NCBI GenBank assembly: GCA_029561345.1
Contig: JAKQJC010000022.1
Span: 62,001 to 126,000 of the forward strand
DNA: 64,000 nt
From: Chloroflexota bacterium
Lineage (GTDB): Bacteria; Chloroflexota; Anaerolineae; Anaerolineales; Anaerolineaceae
Reading direction: 5' to 3'
Shown: piece by piece, positions 33,934 through 43,454 of the stretch
How the letters are laid out: each line of letters opens with the position of its first letter
How positions within the stretch are numbered: the stretch's first letter is position 1
The notes under the pieces: model-generated
The model's input: the letters and a program-made list of their open reading frames with translations, nothing else
The model's database searches: none
Told to the model about the DNA's origin: nothing
Made by a program: the position numbers and the translations under genes

Positions 33934-35946
33934 TTAGAAATGCTCAGAAAGGTAATCAGTGATGGCAGTATCTGAAAGAGGATAACTGAAAAGATATCCC
34001 TGCAGGCCATCACATGCGTTAGCTGTCAGCAAGCCAGCCTGTTCTTTGGTCTCAACACCTTCACCCACCACCATCAATTCCAGGTTATGCCCAATGGAAA
34101 TAATGCCTTGTACGAGGGATAAATTGTGGGGGTTGTTGGCAATATCCGAAATGAAAGATTTATCAATCTTCAGGGTGTCGATGGGCAGAACCACCAGCGA
34201 ATTCAGTGAGGAATAACCGGTGCCGAAGTCATCGATGGAAACCCCTATGCCCAGGCTGCGTAAGTAGATCAGGGCTTTGCGAATTTTTTCCAGGTTTCCC
34301 ATGAGAAGGCTTTCGGTGATCTCCAACGATAAAAATTCGGGATTGAAGCCGGAAACCTCCAGCGCGCTTTCGATGGTTTGGACAAAATTTTCGCTCTCGA
34401 GCTGCCGGCCGGATAAATTGATTGATAATTTGACCAGAAATCCCTGGTCGTGCAAGGCGCGACCTTTTATGCAGGCATTTTCAAGGACCCACTCGCCCAT
34501 CGGCAGGATGAGGCCTGAAGATTCGGCGATTGGAATGAATTCATCTGGATAAACCTTGCCAAGTTCAGGATTTTCCCAGCGCAGGAGAGCTTCAATCGCC
34601 GTCACCTTCTGGGTTTTCGCGTTAACAATGGGCTGGTAGTAAAGTGAAAGTTCTCCACATTCCTGGGCGCGGCGCAGGTGGTTTTCCATATCCAGGCGTT
34701 TATGAACTTTTACATTCAGCTCGGGAGAGAAAAATTGAAAGTTATTTTTTCCCATTTCTTTGGCCCGGTACATGGCCAGATCGGCGTTTTTCAACAGGGT
34801 GGTGACGTCATCGCCATCGGTAGGGAAAATGCTGATGCCGATGGATGGCGTGATGACAATTTCCCGCCGGTCAATGGTAAAGGGCCAGGAGACGACCTGC
34901 AGAATTTTTTTTGCGACAGTATAAGCCCCAACAATGGATCCCTGATTGCCGTCTTCCAGAAGCAGGGTGAATTCATCGCCGCCCATGCGAGCAACCGTGT
35001 CGCTCTGCCGGATGATGGTGCCCAGGCGGTAGGCAATTTCCTGAAGGAGCAAATCACCCTTATCATGCCCAAATGTGTCATTAACGGTCTTGAACATATC
35101 CAGGTCCAGAAAAAGGATGGTGACCATTTTTTGATTGCGCCGGGCCAGCTCAATGGCATGGGTCAGGCGGTTTTGAAAGAGGGCGCGATTTGGCAGCCCG
35201 GTAAGCGGGTCATGGAAAGCGATAAAGCTGAGATTTTCTTCCATGCTTTTGATGGTGGAAATATCTCTGAGGTAGAGAGCAAAATGAGTAGAGGGCTGTT
35301 CCGTGGAGGAGAGGGCAGAAATCGAAATCCATGCCGGGAATGTTTCATTGTTTTTTCTTTTTTGCCAGATTTCGCCCTGCCAGGCGCCTTGCTCGAAAAG
35401 CGTTTTACGAATGGCGCCGTAAAACTCGGCAGAATGCTGGTTATTTTCCAATATGGAAATGGGTTTGCCAACCAGATCCTCGTTACCGAATCCGGTCATC
35501 AGGGTAAAGGCGTGGTTAACCATCAGAATAAAACCCTGCTGATCCATGACCAGGATGCCGTCCACCGAGTTTTCGATGATTTTCATTGCCAGGTCGAGAT
35601 TTTCGCTGACCTGAGCCCAGGCTGTGATGTTGCGGCCCACTGCCTGAATTTCAACGACATTGTCATCGAGAGAGGAAATCAAATGGAGAGACCATTTAAT
35701 TCTTTCAGCTTTTTCGGTCAGGGAAGATGCCAGCTGGGTTAGCCAGAGTGGACGGTTGAGGTTAAGGCGGGAAATCTGGATTTCAAAATCGATCAGTTCT
35801 TTGGGGGTGAGCAGGGTATAGATATTCTTCCCAATGAATGTTTCAATGGATCCCTGAAGGTATTTGGCTGCGGCCGTGTTGATATAGGTAATTTTTCCAT
35901 CCAACAGGAATTGCACTTTGAGTATTGGGGAAGATGATCTGGGCAT
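33934..35946 (-). CDS. PAS-PAS-GGDEF-EAL cyclic-di-GMP signalling protein
   Basis: A 670-residue protein with no membrane segment. PAS domains at about 8-110 and 120-232 (VDGILVMDQQGFILMVNHAF) precede a GGDEF domain with intact active site ARMGGDEF (GGDEF 322-326) and an upstream inhibitory-site RQSD (313-316). The EAL domain begins with AIEALLRW (EAL 452-454) and keeps SLEITESLL, DDFGTGYSSL, LKIDKSFI and VGEGVET, so both synthesis and breakdown of c-di-GMP are possible. The PAS ligands are unknown. The layout is common in environmental bacteria. Confidence 0.92.
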   Translation of the reverse strand: MPRSSSPILKVQFLLDGKITYINTAAAKYLQGSIETFIGKNIYTLLTPKELIDFEIQISRLNLNRPLWLTQLASSLTEKAERIKWSLHLISSLDDNVVEIQAVGRNITAWAQVSENLDLAMKIIENSVDGILVMDQQGFILMVNHAFTLMTGFGNEDLVGKPISILENNQHSAEFYGAIRKTLFEQGAWQGEIWQKRKNNETFPAWISISALSSTEQPSTHFALYLRDISTIKSMEENLSFIAFHDPLTGLPNRALFQNRLTHAIELARRNQKMVTILFLDLDMFKTVNDTFGHDKGDLLLQEIAYRLGTIIRQSDTVARMGGDEFTLLLEDGNQGSIVGAYTVAKKILQVVSWPFTIDRREIVITPSIGISIFPTDGDDVTTLLKNADLAMYRAKEMGKNNFQFFSPELNVKVHKRLDMENHLRRAQECGELSLYYQPIVNAKTQKVTAIEALLRWENPELGKVYPDEFIPIAESSGLILPMGEWVLENACIKGRALHDQGFLVKLSINLSGRQLESENFVQTIESALEVSGFNPEFLSLEITESLLMGNLEKIRKALIYLRSLGIGVSIDDFGTGYSSLNSLVVLPIDTLKIDKSFISDIANNPHNLSLVQGIISIGHNLELMVVGEGVETKEQAGLLTANACDGLQGYLFSYPLSDTAITDYLSEHF

Positions 35947-35971
35947 GGTGGGTTCTTAATTGAGCGATCGT

Positions 35972-36310
35972 CTATTGTGGGTAGGCTTTGGCAAGGTATT
36001 CGACAAGCGTGGATTTTTCATCAGCGGTCAATATGGCGCCTTTATCCATCATACGCTGAACCGTTTTTCCCCAGCCTTCAGCTGATTTTTTGGCTGACTC
36101 CGTCCTTTGCAGGTCATGACATTCAATGCAGCGTTGTTCCAGAAGCTGTTTGCCATCCAAGGTCACCGGCACGACCGTTGGCGCAAGAGCGGCGGGTTCA
36201 GTTGGTTGGGCAGGTGAAGGAGTGGCAGGGCTCGTGCAGGCAGGCAGAAGCAGCATCAGAACAAACACGCACAGGGTTATCAAGATGAACCGGGGTCGTT
36301 TCAATTTCAT
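35972..36310 (-). CDS. Small mono-haem cytochrome c lipoprotein
   Basis: A 112-residue exported protein. The signal peptide ends in a lipobox (LLLPAC, lipidated C25), followed by a Thr/Pro/Ala-rich tether (26-50) and one c-type haem site CIECH (61-65). Methionines at GKTVQRMMDKG are candidate sixth ligands. The size fits a small periplasm-side electron carrier. No cytochrome-maturation or oxidase genes are nearby. Its start overlaps the HAD phosphatase gene stop by 4 bases. Confidence 0.85.
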   Translation of the reverse strand: MKLKRPRFILITLCVFVLMLLLPACTSPATPSPAQPTEPAALAPTVVPVTLDGKQLLEQRCIECHDLQRTESAKKSAEGWGKTVQRMMDKGAILTADEKSTLVEYLAKAYPQ

Positions 36311-36969
36311 GCTCCTTTGTTAAATAACGGTTCAATCGCATCAGAAAAACCAACCAGAGTGGGCAGTATGATATCAGCCTGGGCGAGCTGCTCTGATGGA
36401 ACGGGTGTGTCCTCATAGCGCACCGCAGCCACTTTCAGGCCCGCTGTTTTCCCGGCCACGATGCCATTGCCAGAGTCTTCCACACACAGCACAGTTTCAG
36501 GGGCAGCTTTTAATCGGCGCAGAGCTTCAAGGTAAACATCAGGGGCGGGCTTGCCGGCTTTGACTTCATCAGCAGACATAATCATGCTGAAAAGGCCTTT
36601 TATCTGAGGGTTTTCGGTGACGGCCTTAATAATGACATGCGGTGATCCAGAAGCCAATCCAATTGGACAGCGGGTGGCGGCCCATTTGACAGCCTCAATG
36701 GCACCGGGACGAAAAGGGCTGCTTTTTTGGTAAAGTTCTACCAGGCGGTTGATGACGATGGTTTGAACCTCATCGGATGAAAGGGTCAGATGGAGTTTTT
36801 GGATAAGATAACGACTCCATTCAAGAGAATTCAATCCATCAACAGCAATGCGGTCTTCTTTTGTCCAGGTATAACCATGCTGAAGTGAAAGGTCGATGCG
36901 AACACGCTCCCAAAGGGGGATGGTATCGACCAGCGTACCATCCATATCAAATATTATATGTCTGATCAT
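36307..36969 (-). CDS. HAD-superfamily phosphatase (beta-phosphoglucomutase-like)
   Basis: A 220-residue cytosolic phosphatase with motif I FDMDGTLVDT (nucleophile D8, acid D10), motif II LASGSPH, motif III lysine near KAGKPAPDVY and motif IV VEDSGNGIVAG. The helical cap domain between motifs I and II is the subfamily I type of YniC/HxpB and beta-phosphoglucomutase. No sugar-specific residue can be assigned, so it is best called a 2-deoxyglucose-6-phosphatase-like HAD enzyme. ATG start; it heads a two-gene unit with the cytochrome. Confidence 0.9.
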   Translation of the reverse strand: MIRHIIFDMDGTLVDTIPLWERVRIDLSLQHGYTWTKEDRIAVDGLNSLEWSRYLIQKLHLTLSSDEVQTIVINRLVELYQKSSPFRPGAIEAVKWAATRCPIGLASGSPHVIIKAVTENPQIKGLFSMIMSADEVKAGKPAPDVYLEALRRLKAAPETVLCVEDSGNGIVAGKTAGLKVAAVRYEDTPVPSEQLAQADIILPTLVGFSDAIEPLFNKGA

Positions 36970-37082
36970 TGAATTAATTATATCTGATTCAGGGTGTTTT
37001 TGACAAAATTTGGAAAGATTTTTTTCAAATTCTGATCAAATGGCCCCTGATGGATTCTCCAGCGGAAAGCCGCAGCGCCGTC

Positions 37083-37961
37083 TCATTTTTTCATCCTGCT
37101 CAGATGGCTGAGAATTTGCACGGCTGACATAACGCAAAGGGTGAGAGCAAGGGAAGGTGGGATGATATGCAACACCTGATTAAGCAGGATGGCCACCACG
37201 CAGGCTGCAAAGGTCAACAAAAACGATTTTGGCGGAACCTGGTCATCTGTGAACAGGCGCGGCATTAACCTGTTGATGAATTTGCGGTTTCGCGGCCTGA
37301 TCAGCGAGCAAACCATCAAAAAGAAGCGCGCTGTGAAAAGGCCGTGAATAACCATAAAAAGTAGCAAACCCCCTGATACGGCAGCCTGAATGGGAGTATA
37401 GGTTGCATGCAAAAAAGCCTCCACCTGGCCAGTCTGGAAAGGGAGGATCATCAGGGTGAAGAGATACCAGAGATAGAAAAGGGCTTTAAGGATGGGGGGC
37501 AGTTTCTTTTGAGAGAAGAGAAGAAACAGGCTGATGATGCCTGGAATCAGGACCAGAGGGAGGAGGGGAAGCCAGGGAACCTGGTTGCCTTCCAGCAGAA
37601 AACTGGCCAGGATGGCACACTGGACGATCAGTATGGACTGTTCGTTGATGACCGGGATAAACAGATCAGCCGCCATGGCGGCGAAAAAGACGAACACGCC
37701 CAGCACCACCAAGACCGAGCCAACCAGAGATGTGCCAATATCCATGGAAGGGCCATCCAGTCCAGCCAGGCGAATCAGAAAAGCCAAACCGGCAGCCAGC
37801 AAGGCCAGGGTGCTGGCTGCGAGATTGACTGGAGAGAAAATCCGCTGCAAAAGCGGGTGAAGAGATTGAATATAGCCGTTAATGGGATGGGCGCAATCAA
37901 AAAGGAGCAGCGCCTCGATCAAAATTCCTAGAAGAAAGAAAACGAAGATGGATAAGGTCAT
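37083..37961 (-). CDS. Polytopic membrane protein of unknown family
   Basis: A 292-residue protein of about eight membrane helices (for example IFVFFLLGILIEALLLF, FSPVNLAASTLALLAAGLAF, LVLIPGIISLFLLF and SFLLTFAACVVAILLNQVLH) with short loops and no conserved catalytic motif that I recognise. It ends in a basic tail. Its start overlaps the stop of the 37958 gene by 4 bases, so the two are probably made together. Confidence 0.65.
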   Translation of the reverse strand: MTLSIFVFFLLGILIEALLLFDCAHPINGYIQSLHPLLQRIFSPVNLAASTLALLAAGLAFLIRLAGLDGPSMDIGTSLVGSVLVVLGVFVFFAAMAADLFIPVINEQSILIVQCAILASFLLEGNQVPWLPLLPLVLIPGIISLFLLFSQKKLPPILKALFYLWYLFTLMILPFQTGQVEAFLHATYTPIQAAVSGGLLLFMVIHGLFTARFFLMVCSLIRPRNRKFINRLMPRLFTDDQVPPKSFLLTFAACVVAILLNQVLHIIPPSLALTLCVMSAVQILSHLSRMKK

Positions 37962-38530
37962 GGCTTTTCTGCCGGATCTGGCGTATCGGAAAGATCAATC
38001 AGGCCCAGGTAAAGAAAATCTGGTTTGAGAATCAGAACCATCACGCAAAAGAGAAAAAGAGGGATGAATTCCTGAAGCCCTTTCAGGTTATATCTGAACT
38101 CGGCATAATAAACATCCAGGTAAGCCCGGCAATCAGGCACGGAATAGCGGACGCGCACCTCTTTGCCGTCTTCAAGTGTGGCCAAGGCAGCCGCTGAGTA
38201 GTACCGTGTATCCAGATAAAGCGTGTTAAGACAACGCTCGTCTTGAATTTTGACCCAACCGCTTTTACCATCATTATGAAAATATTCCCAAATGCCTGTG
38301 CTGATGATCATATTTTTTTCAAATTGGGTGACTTTCTGGTAATGAGCCGCATATTCGTCCAGCCCAATGATCATCAGAACGACGAAAAGAATAATGACCA
38401 GCGGGGAGAATATGCCTGCAACCAGATCCAGGGTCGAATTCTCCTTTTGCCGCTTTACAGCCAGGTCATTTGCTTGGGGCGCTGGCGGGGGAGAAGCAGG
38501 TGAAGATGAGGGATGAGAACGCCGGGACAT
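37958..38530 (-). CDS. Membrane protein with external domain, unknown
   Basis: A 190-residue protein: a Pro/Ser-rich cytosolic N-terminus (SRRSHPSSSPASPPPAPQ), a membrane helix (about 36-60, FSPLVIILFVVLMIIGL), an extracytoplasmic region of about 95 residues with two cysteines (DERCLNTLYLD and VPDCRAYL) that could form a disulfide, and a second membrane helix (FIPLFLFCVMVLILK). The external part recalls DUF3592-type domains, a weak impression. It lies between the GH17-like gene (4 bases upstream) and the 37083 gene. Confidence 0.6.
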   Translation of the reverse strand: MSRRSHPSSSPASPPPAPQANDLAVKRQKENSTLDLVAGIFSPLVIILFVVLMIIGLDEYAAHYQKVTQFEKNMIISTGIWEYFHNDGKSGWVKIQDERCLNTLYLDTRYYSAAALATLEDGKEVRVRYSVPDCRAYLDVYYAEFRYNLKGLQEFIPLFLFCVMVLILKPDFLYLGLIDLSDTPDPAEKP

Positions 38531-38534
38531 TATT

Positions 38535-39866
38535 TTATGGGTTGCGTTGAACTTCGATCATGGGATAGCCAGTCATATTCCCAAAGGGATCCACACCGGG
38601 CGGGATCAGGTAAGCCTTGAAGGCAGTGGCTGTTTCATCCACCCCACCGGTGGTGTAATCCACCTGCCAGGAACCGTCTGGATTGATGGCAGTCAGGGGT
38701 TGATTGCCATAAGGTTTAACCCACCATCCACCCCAGGCATAAATCCAGAGAACCACCCGGGCCTGCTTATTAAAGACACCGCAGGCTTTTCCGGTGACAT
38801 TGTCAAAACTCCCGATGGGCGGGACATAGGTGAATTGAAAAGAAAAGGTGGTTGTATCACAGGTTAGGGGCAGAACCTGGTTCAGGGGCTGAGCGGCGCC
38901 GGCAAAAATGGACTGGATGCCAGGTTTCATATTGCCGTCCTTATCCCACAATCCCCAACAGGCTCCCTGGGGGCCTTCTTTGGCGGTTTTCCAGGCTTCA
39001 TCAAAGGCGTCGAAATAAAAGACGCTGACCTTATTTTCTTTTGCCCAGGCTGCCACCTGGCTGAAATATTGGGCTACATTCTCGACCGAGCCAACGGCCT
39101 GACCCAACTCACCACAGCTGGGCCACCCTGTTTCAGAAATCATGATGGTTTGGCTGGGGAATGCAGCCGCAAGCTGACGGTAGGCATCATCGAGAACAGC
39201 AACACTGTGGGTGACCGGGTAACCTTCCCAGAATGGGTATATGTTGGCAAAAACGATATCCGTCGCTGTGGCCACCTCAGGATGTTCCAACAGCGAGGAA
39301 TAGACATCGGCGGTGGTGACCGGAATGGTGGCCGGAATGGCCTGGCGGACCTGCTGGAGGTAGGAGATCAGTTCGGCAGAGCTGACATCTCCTCGAATGA
39401 GGGTTTCACTGCCCACCACGGCCATATCCACCTGACCTGCGTTGGCCTGCTGAATGAGGCAGTCAATTTGGGCCTGATTTTGAAGAGCATCACGGGAAAT
39501 CCAGGCTGAAGAGGCTGACTTAAGGCCCAGCTCGTGAGCAATCTGCCCGGTTTTCTCCAGCCCGTTGCCGCAGCCAAAGGAGCGTATCCAGCGGGTATAA
39601 GGCGCAATGATGGTCATGCGTTCGCGCAGCTGAACTTCAGATATGGTGCTTCCAAAGTCGGGGTTTTGGCCATCCATGTAGGGGCTGAAATTCAGGCCGT
39701 CCAGTTGATAAGGTTTGACTGGCCCCGGAACAAGCGGTAAAAACAAGGGCAACTGGTCTGCCGGGCGAGCCAGGGCGATGACTGGAACCTGGCTGAGGGT
39801 CAGGGATACCAGCAGGGTGAACAGCAGTATTCCGATGGTGATTTTGGAGACTATTTTGGCAATCAT
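38535..39866 (-). CDS. Exported GH17-like glycoside hydrolase
   Basis: A 443-residue exported enzyme. After a signal peptide (IGILLFTLLVSLTLSQVPVIALA) comes a TIM-barrel with the GH17 hallmarks: proton donor in AVVGSETL (E154) and nucleophile in MISETGWPS (E245), plus GLNFSPYMDGQNP at the start of the barrel. GH17 enzymes hydrolyse or transfer beta-1,3-glucan. About residues 340-443 form a separate beta-rich domain (GSFDNVTGKACGVF, WIYAWGGWWVKPYG), perhaps carbohydrate-binding. The next two minus-strand genes are membrane proteins, possibly co-transcribed. Confidence 0.85.
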   Translation of the reverse strand: MIAKIVSKITIGILLFTLLVSLTLSQVPVIALARPADQLPLFLPLVPGPVKPYQLDGLNFSPYMDGQNPDFGSTISEVQLRERMTIIAPYTRWIRSFGCGNGLEKTGQIAHELGLKSASSAWISRDALQNQAQIDCLIQQANAGQVDMAVVGSETLIRGDVSSAELISYLQQVRQAIPATIPVTTADVYSSLLEHPEVATATDIVFANIYPFWEGYPVTHSVAVLDDAYRQLAAAFPSQTIMISETGWPSCGELGQAVGSVENVAQYFSQVAAWAKENKVSVFYFDAFDEAWKTAKEGPQGACWGLWDKDGNMKPGIQSIFAGAAQPLNQVLPLTCDTTTFSFQFTYVPPIGSFDNVTGKACGVFNKQARVVLWIYAWGGWWVKPYGNQPLTAINPDGSWQVDYTTGGVDETATAFKAYLIPPGVDPFGNMTGYPMIEVQRNP

Positions 39867-39923
39867 GGTGGCGCGAACTCAATTGATCATATCGTATTGA
39901 AATGTCTGAAATTCAGGTAGGTG

Positions 39924-39929
39924 TATAAT
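39924..39929 (+). promoter_or_regulatory. -10 box before the LmbE-led operon
   Basis: TATAAT with a predicted start near 39936; AAGGAG precedes the ATG at 39967. The only TTGAAA (39897) is 21 bases away, too far for a good -35. Confidence 0.45.
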
Positions 39930-39966
39930 GGATTATTATAGTACAAATGAACCCTAAGGAGTTTAC

Positions 39967-40758
39967 ATGGCACAGACGATTCTGGTATTTGCCCCGCATC
40001 CCGATGATGCGGAGTTTTATGCTGGCGGCACCCTGGCCAAAATGGCAGATGAAGGTGCTGATATTATCCTGGTCACGGTGACGAGCGGCAACAAGGGAAC
40101 TTTTGAGTACGATGCCGTTAAACTGGCTGAATTCCGCGCCGAAGAAGCCAGCAAAGCCGGGGCGGTTTTAGGCGCAAAAGAAGTGCTGTTTTTGGGCTTT
40201 GCAGACTATGAATTGGACCGGCTGCCGGCTGGCGAGCTGCGCAGGCATTTTATCCGTTTGATCCGTCAGTACCGGCCGGATGCGATCTTTGCCTTTGACC
40301 CTCTGGGGGATAATTTGTGTCACCCCGATCACCGTGAGGTGGGCCGCGCTGCCTGGGAAGCGTGCAGTACAGCGCACCTGCCGCTGCAATATCCGGAGCA
40401 ATTACAGGAAGGGCTGAAACCTTATTTTGTTCCAGAAAAATATTATTATGGGGACGACATTCGGTTGATGAACCGCTTTTTCAATATTGATGCGACCTTT
40501 GGCAGGAAAATGGAAGCCCTGGCGGAACACAAGACACAGGTGATATTCCTTGTTGATGAAATTTTGCTTCAGGCAAAACAAGCTGGATTGCCAGCGGAGG
40601 CTTTGGGCGGGCAAAGCCACTTTGACCTGCTGACCCGGGCAATGCGCCAAACAGCCAGTGAGATCGGCAAGGCAGCGGGCTGTCAGCTCGCCGAAGGTTT
40701 TCGTTATGTGCGTTACAATGAACTGGTAGAAAAAATCCTTGAGGAGAAACACGAATGA
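39967..40758 (+). CDS. LmbE/PIG-L-family N-deacetylase
   Basis: A 263-residue zinc-dependent deacetylase. The metal site shows in FAPHPDDAEFYAGG (H11, D14) and the later NLCHPDHREVG histidine. Family members remove N-acetyl groups from N-acetylglucosamine conjugates (GlcNAc-PI, GlcNAc-inositol, diacetylchitobiose). Beside sugar-uptake and hydrolase genes an amino-sugar role is likely. First gene of a run of genes overlapping or closely spaced to 46455; its stop overlaps the MFS gene start by 4 bases. Confidence 0.9.
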   Translation: MAQTILVFAPHPDDAEFYAGGTLAKMADEGADIILVTVTSGNKGTFEYDAVKLAEFRAEEASKAGAVLGAKEVLFLGFADYELDRLPAGELRRHFIRLIRQYRPDAIFAFDPLGDNLCHPDHREVGRAAWEACSTAHLPLQYPEQLQEGLKPYFVPEKYYYGDDIRLMNRFFNIDATFGRKMEALAEHKTQVIFLVDEILLQAKQAGLPAEALGGQSHFDLLTRAMRQTASEIGKAAGCQLAEGFRYVRYNELVEKILEEKHE

Positions 40759-42065
40759 ATGCACCCAAAAAAACGAATACGTATCGCTATATCGTAACCG
40801 CCATTTTCTTTATATTCATGCTGCTGCACCAATCAGACAAATTGTTGATTGGCCCGCTGACGGATAAAATTCAGCAGGAATGGAACCTCAGCCTGACGCA
40901 GGTGGGGGCATTCTCGACTGGCGCTTTGATCGTGGGTGCCATCTGTTACCCGTTGTGGGGGTATCTGTACGACCGCTTTTCGCGGGCAAAATTACTGGCG
41001 ATTGCTTCGGCCATCTGGGGAACCAGCACCATGCTGAACGCCTGGGCACCCAATTACAATGCCTTTTTGGTGACCCGTGCTTCAACCGGTATTGATGATT
41101 CCAGTTATCCTGGCTTGTACAGTCTGATTGCCGATTATTTCGGCCCGAACATGCGCGGCAAAATTTACGGCATTTTGCAGCTGACGCAGCCAATCGGTTA
41201 CCTTATTGGCATGATTTTGGCCCTGGTTTTAGGCGGGGTGATTGGCTGGCGCAGCGTGTTTTATATTACCGGCAGCCTGGGGCTGCTGCTGGCGGTGGTG
41301 ATTTTCTTTGGGGTGAAGGATGTGCCTCGCGGTCAGAGTGAGGCCGAACTGGCAGATTTGGACCAGATAGGCATCTATAAATTTGACTGGAAACTGGTCG
41401 GAGATTTGTTCAAGAAACCCACCCTGATCATGGTTTTTTTGCAGGGCTTTTTCGGGGTCTTCCCGTGGAATGTGATCACCTATTTCTTTTTCCTGTACCT
41501 GGGACAGGAACGGAATTTTGACGAACAAAGCAAATTGATCACCATGGGCGCGGCGGTGCTGTGCCTCGCCGCAGGTTATCCCATCGGCGGCTACCTTGGG
41601 GATTGGCTGTTCAAGCGCACTTTGCGCGGCCGGGCGATCATTTCCACCATCGGTGTGATTGCCGGCGCGGTTTTCCTCTGGCTGGCTTTGGGTGTGCCGA
41701 TTGAAGATAAGGTGATGTTCACCGTTCTGTTGTGCCTGACGGCATTGACCATGCCGTTTGCTTCTCCGAATGTCATTTCAACCGTTTATGACATCACTCT
41801 GCCTGAAATTCGCAGCACGGCCCTGGCGGTGGAAAGTTTCATCGAATCTTTTGGCGCAGCATCAGCTCCGTTGATCACCGGCATTCTGGCAGAAAATTCC
41901 TCCATTCAGAGTTCAATGTTACTCATTTGCACGGTGGCCTGGGCGCTCTGCGCGGTGTTCTTTACGGTGACCGCTTTTATTGTGCCTAAAGATATCAAAG
42001 TCCTGCATAAGCAACTTCAGGAGCGGGCGGCACTGGAACAGCAGCATGCCCATCCGGCTTCATAA
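40755..42065 (+). CDS. Major facilitator superfamily transporter
   Basis: A 436-residue membrane transporter of 12 predicted helices. The MFS loop 2-3 motif appears as GYLYDRFSRAKLL, and helix 4-5 features STGIDDSSYPGLYSLIADYF. A longer cytosolic loop follows helix 6. The resemblance is to the anion/organophosphate-sugar type (GlpT/ExuT) and spinster-like members; substrate unknown. Its context (deacetylase before, GH4 hydrolase and sugar kinase after) suggests a sugar or glycoside. The C-terminal tail is charged and cytosolic. Confidence 0.88.
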   Translation: MNAPKKTNTYRYIVTAIFFIFMLLHQSDKLLIGPLTDKIQQEWNLSLTQVGAFSTGALIVGAICYPLWGYLYDRFSRAKLLAIASAIWGTSTMLNAWAPNYNAFLVTRASTGIDDSSYPGLYSLIADYFGPNMRGKIYGILQLTQPIGYLIGMILALVLGGVIGWRSVFYITGSLGLLLAVVIFFGVKDVPRGQSEAELADLDQIGIYKFDWKLVGDLFKKPTLIMVFLQGFFGVFPWNVITYFFFLYLGQERNFDEQSKLITMGAAVLCLAAGYPIGGYLGDWLFKRTLRGRAIISTIGVIAGAVFLWLALGVPIEDKVMFTVLLCLTALTMPFASPNVISTVYDITLPEIRSTALAVESFIESFGAASAPLITGILAENSSIQSSMLLICTVAWALCAVFFTVTAFIVPKDIKVLHKQLQERAALEQQHAHPAS

Positions 42066-42078
42066 GGGAGGTAAAGAA

Positions 42079-43452
42079 ATGAAAATCACTGTCATTGGTG
42101 GCGGCGGTGCGCGGACGCCGCTCATGGTCCAGGCGGTCATTGAGCGTGCGGAACAGCTTGGTTTGAGGGAATTGTGCCTGATGGATATCGACCAGCGGGG
42201 TTTGGATTTAATGGCTGGTCTGACGAGATCTTTGGAGAAAAAAGCAGCCGGCCGGCTGACGGTCAACCGCACCACGGATCTAAAAATGGCCCTGTATGGG
42301 GCGGATTTTGTCCTCACCACTTTCCGTGTGGGAAACATGCCTGCCAGAGTGATAGATGAGCGGGTGCCCTTGAAACTGGGACTGCTGGGGCAGGAAACCA
42401 CCGGTGCCGGCGGTTTTGCCATGGCCATGCGGACGATCCCGGAGATCAAGCGCATCATTGATCTGATGAAAGCGGGCTGCCCGGACGCTTGGCTGGTCAA
42501 TTTTGCCAACCCTTCGGGGCTCATCACCGAGATGATCCTGACAGTGGGCGGATGGCGGCGGGCCGTGGGTATTTGCGATGCGCCATCTTCGATGCAGGCC
42601 TTCATTGCAGCCCTGCTCAAGCTGCCTCGCGAAGCTGTGCGGATTGAATACTTTGGTCTGAATCACCTGGGCTGGATCAGGCGCATCTGGGCCGGCGGGC
42701 AGGATGTTCTGCCAGATCTGATTGGCATGGCAGTGCAGACCGGGCATTTGCCGGAGATGGCCTTTTCACCGCGGTTTATTGCCCAGCTGGGCATGCTGCC
42801 CAACGAATACCTGTATTACTACTACAACAGCAGACAGGCGGTTCAACATATTCAAAAAGCTGAGCAAACCCGCGGTGAGCAGATTTTGGAAGCCAACCAG
42901 CGTCTGTTTGCCCGACTGGATGAGCTGGGCAGCCGGGGTGACGAGAAGAAAATGCAGGTCATATATGAAGATTACCTCAGCGGCCGCGGACAATCTTATA
43001 TGAAGACCGAAACTGACCGCAGCGAACACGACGAACATGATGCGGAAATTATGGCTGAAGCGGCGAAGAACAGCGGCGGTTACGCGGGCGTGGCGCTGGA
43101 TTTGATTGAATCACTGGCGCAGGGAAAAGAACGCGTGATGATTCTGAACACCTTGAATCGCGGCGCGATCAGCGGGATGGATGAACGCGAGGTGGTGGAA
43201 ATTCCGGTGCTGGTTGGGCGCGACCGGATTGAACCGCTGGCGGTAGGCGAAGTGCCAGGGCATGCCCTGGGCCTGATGAAGCAGGTGAAGGCCTATGAGC
43301 AAATGACCATTGCCGCGGCGATGATGGGCTCATATGAGAAGGCTCTGACCGCTCTGACCATACATCCCCTGGTTGCCGATGAGGCCCTGGCTCGCCAGGT
43401 TTTGGACCAGTATATATTACTGCATGAAGGATACTTCCCCAGGTTGAGCTGA
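42079..43452 (+). CDS. GH4 glycoside hydrolase (6-phospho-beta-glucosidase-like)
   Basis: A 457-residue NAD- and metal-dependent glycosidase. The Rossmann N-terminus MKITVIGGGGARTPLM binds NAD; LVNFANPSGLI, the Mn-binding GICDAP cysteine and FGLNHLGW are GH4 signatures, the last typical of the 6-phospho-beta-glucosidase group. GH4 enzymes use an oxidation-elimination mechanism. The start at 42079 has GGGAGGT about 7 bases before; the open frame reaches back into the transporter gene. No phosphotransferase system is present, so how the phosphorylated substrate arises is unclear (see the PfkB kinase that follows). Confidence 0.9.
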   Translation: MKITVIGGGGARTPLMVQAVIERAEQLGLRELCLMDIDQRGLDLMAGLTRSLEKKAAGRLTVNRTTDLKMALYGADFVLTTFRVGNMPARVIDERVPLKLGLLGQETTGAGGFAMAMRTIPEIKRIIDLMKAGCPDAWLVNFANPSGLITEMILTVGGWRRAVGICDAPSSMQAFIAALLKLPREAVRIEYFGLNHLGWIRRIWAGGQDVLPDLIGMAVQTGHLPEMAFSPRFIAQLGMLPNEYLYYYYNSRQAVQHIQKAEQTRGEQILEANQRLFARLDELGSRGDEKKMQVIYEDYLSGRGQSYMKTETDRSEHDEHDAEIMAEAAKNSGGYAGVALDLIESLAQGKERVMILNTLNRGAISGMDEREVVEIPVLVGRDRIEPLAVGEVPGHALGLMKQVKAYEQMTIAAAMMGSYEKALTALTIHPLVADEALARQVLDQYILLHEGYFPRLS

Positions 43453-43454
43453 TC

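Noticed and set aside
34678..35742. Long open frame (354 codons) on the plus strand
   Set aside because: Antisense to the PAS-GGDEF-EAL gene, whose motifs are intact. No ribosome-binding site or domain.
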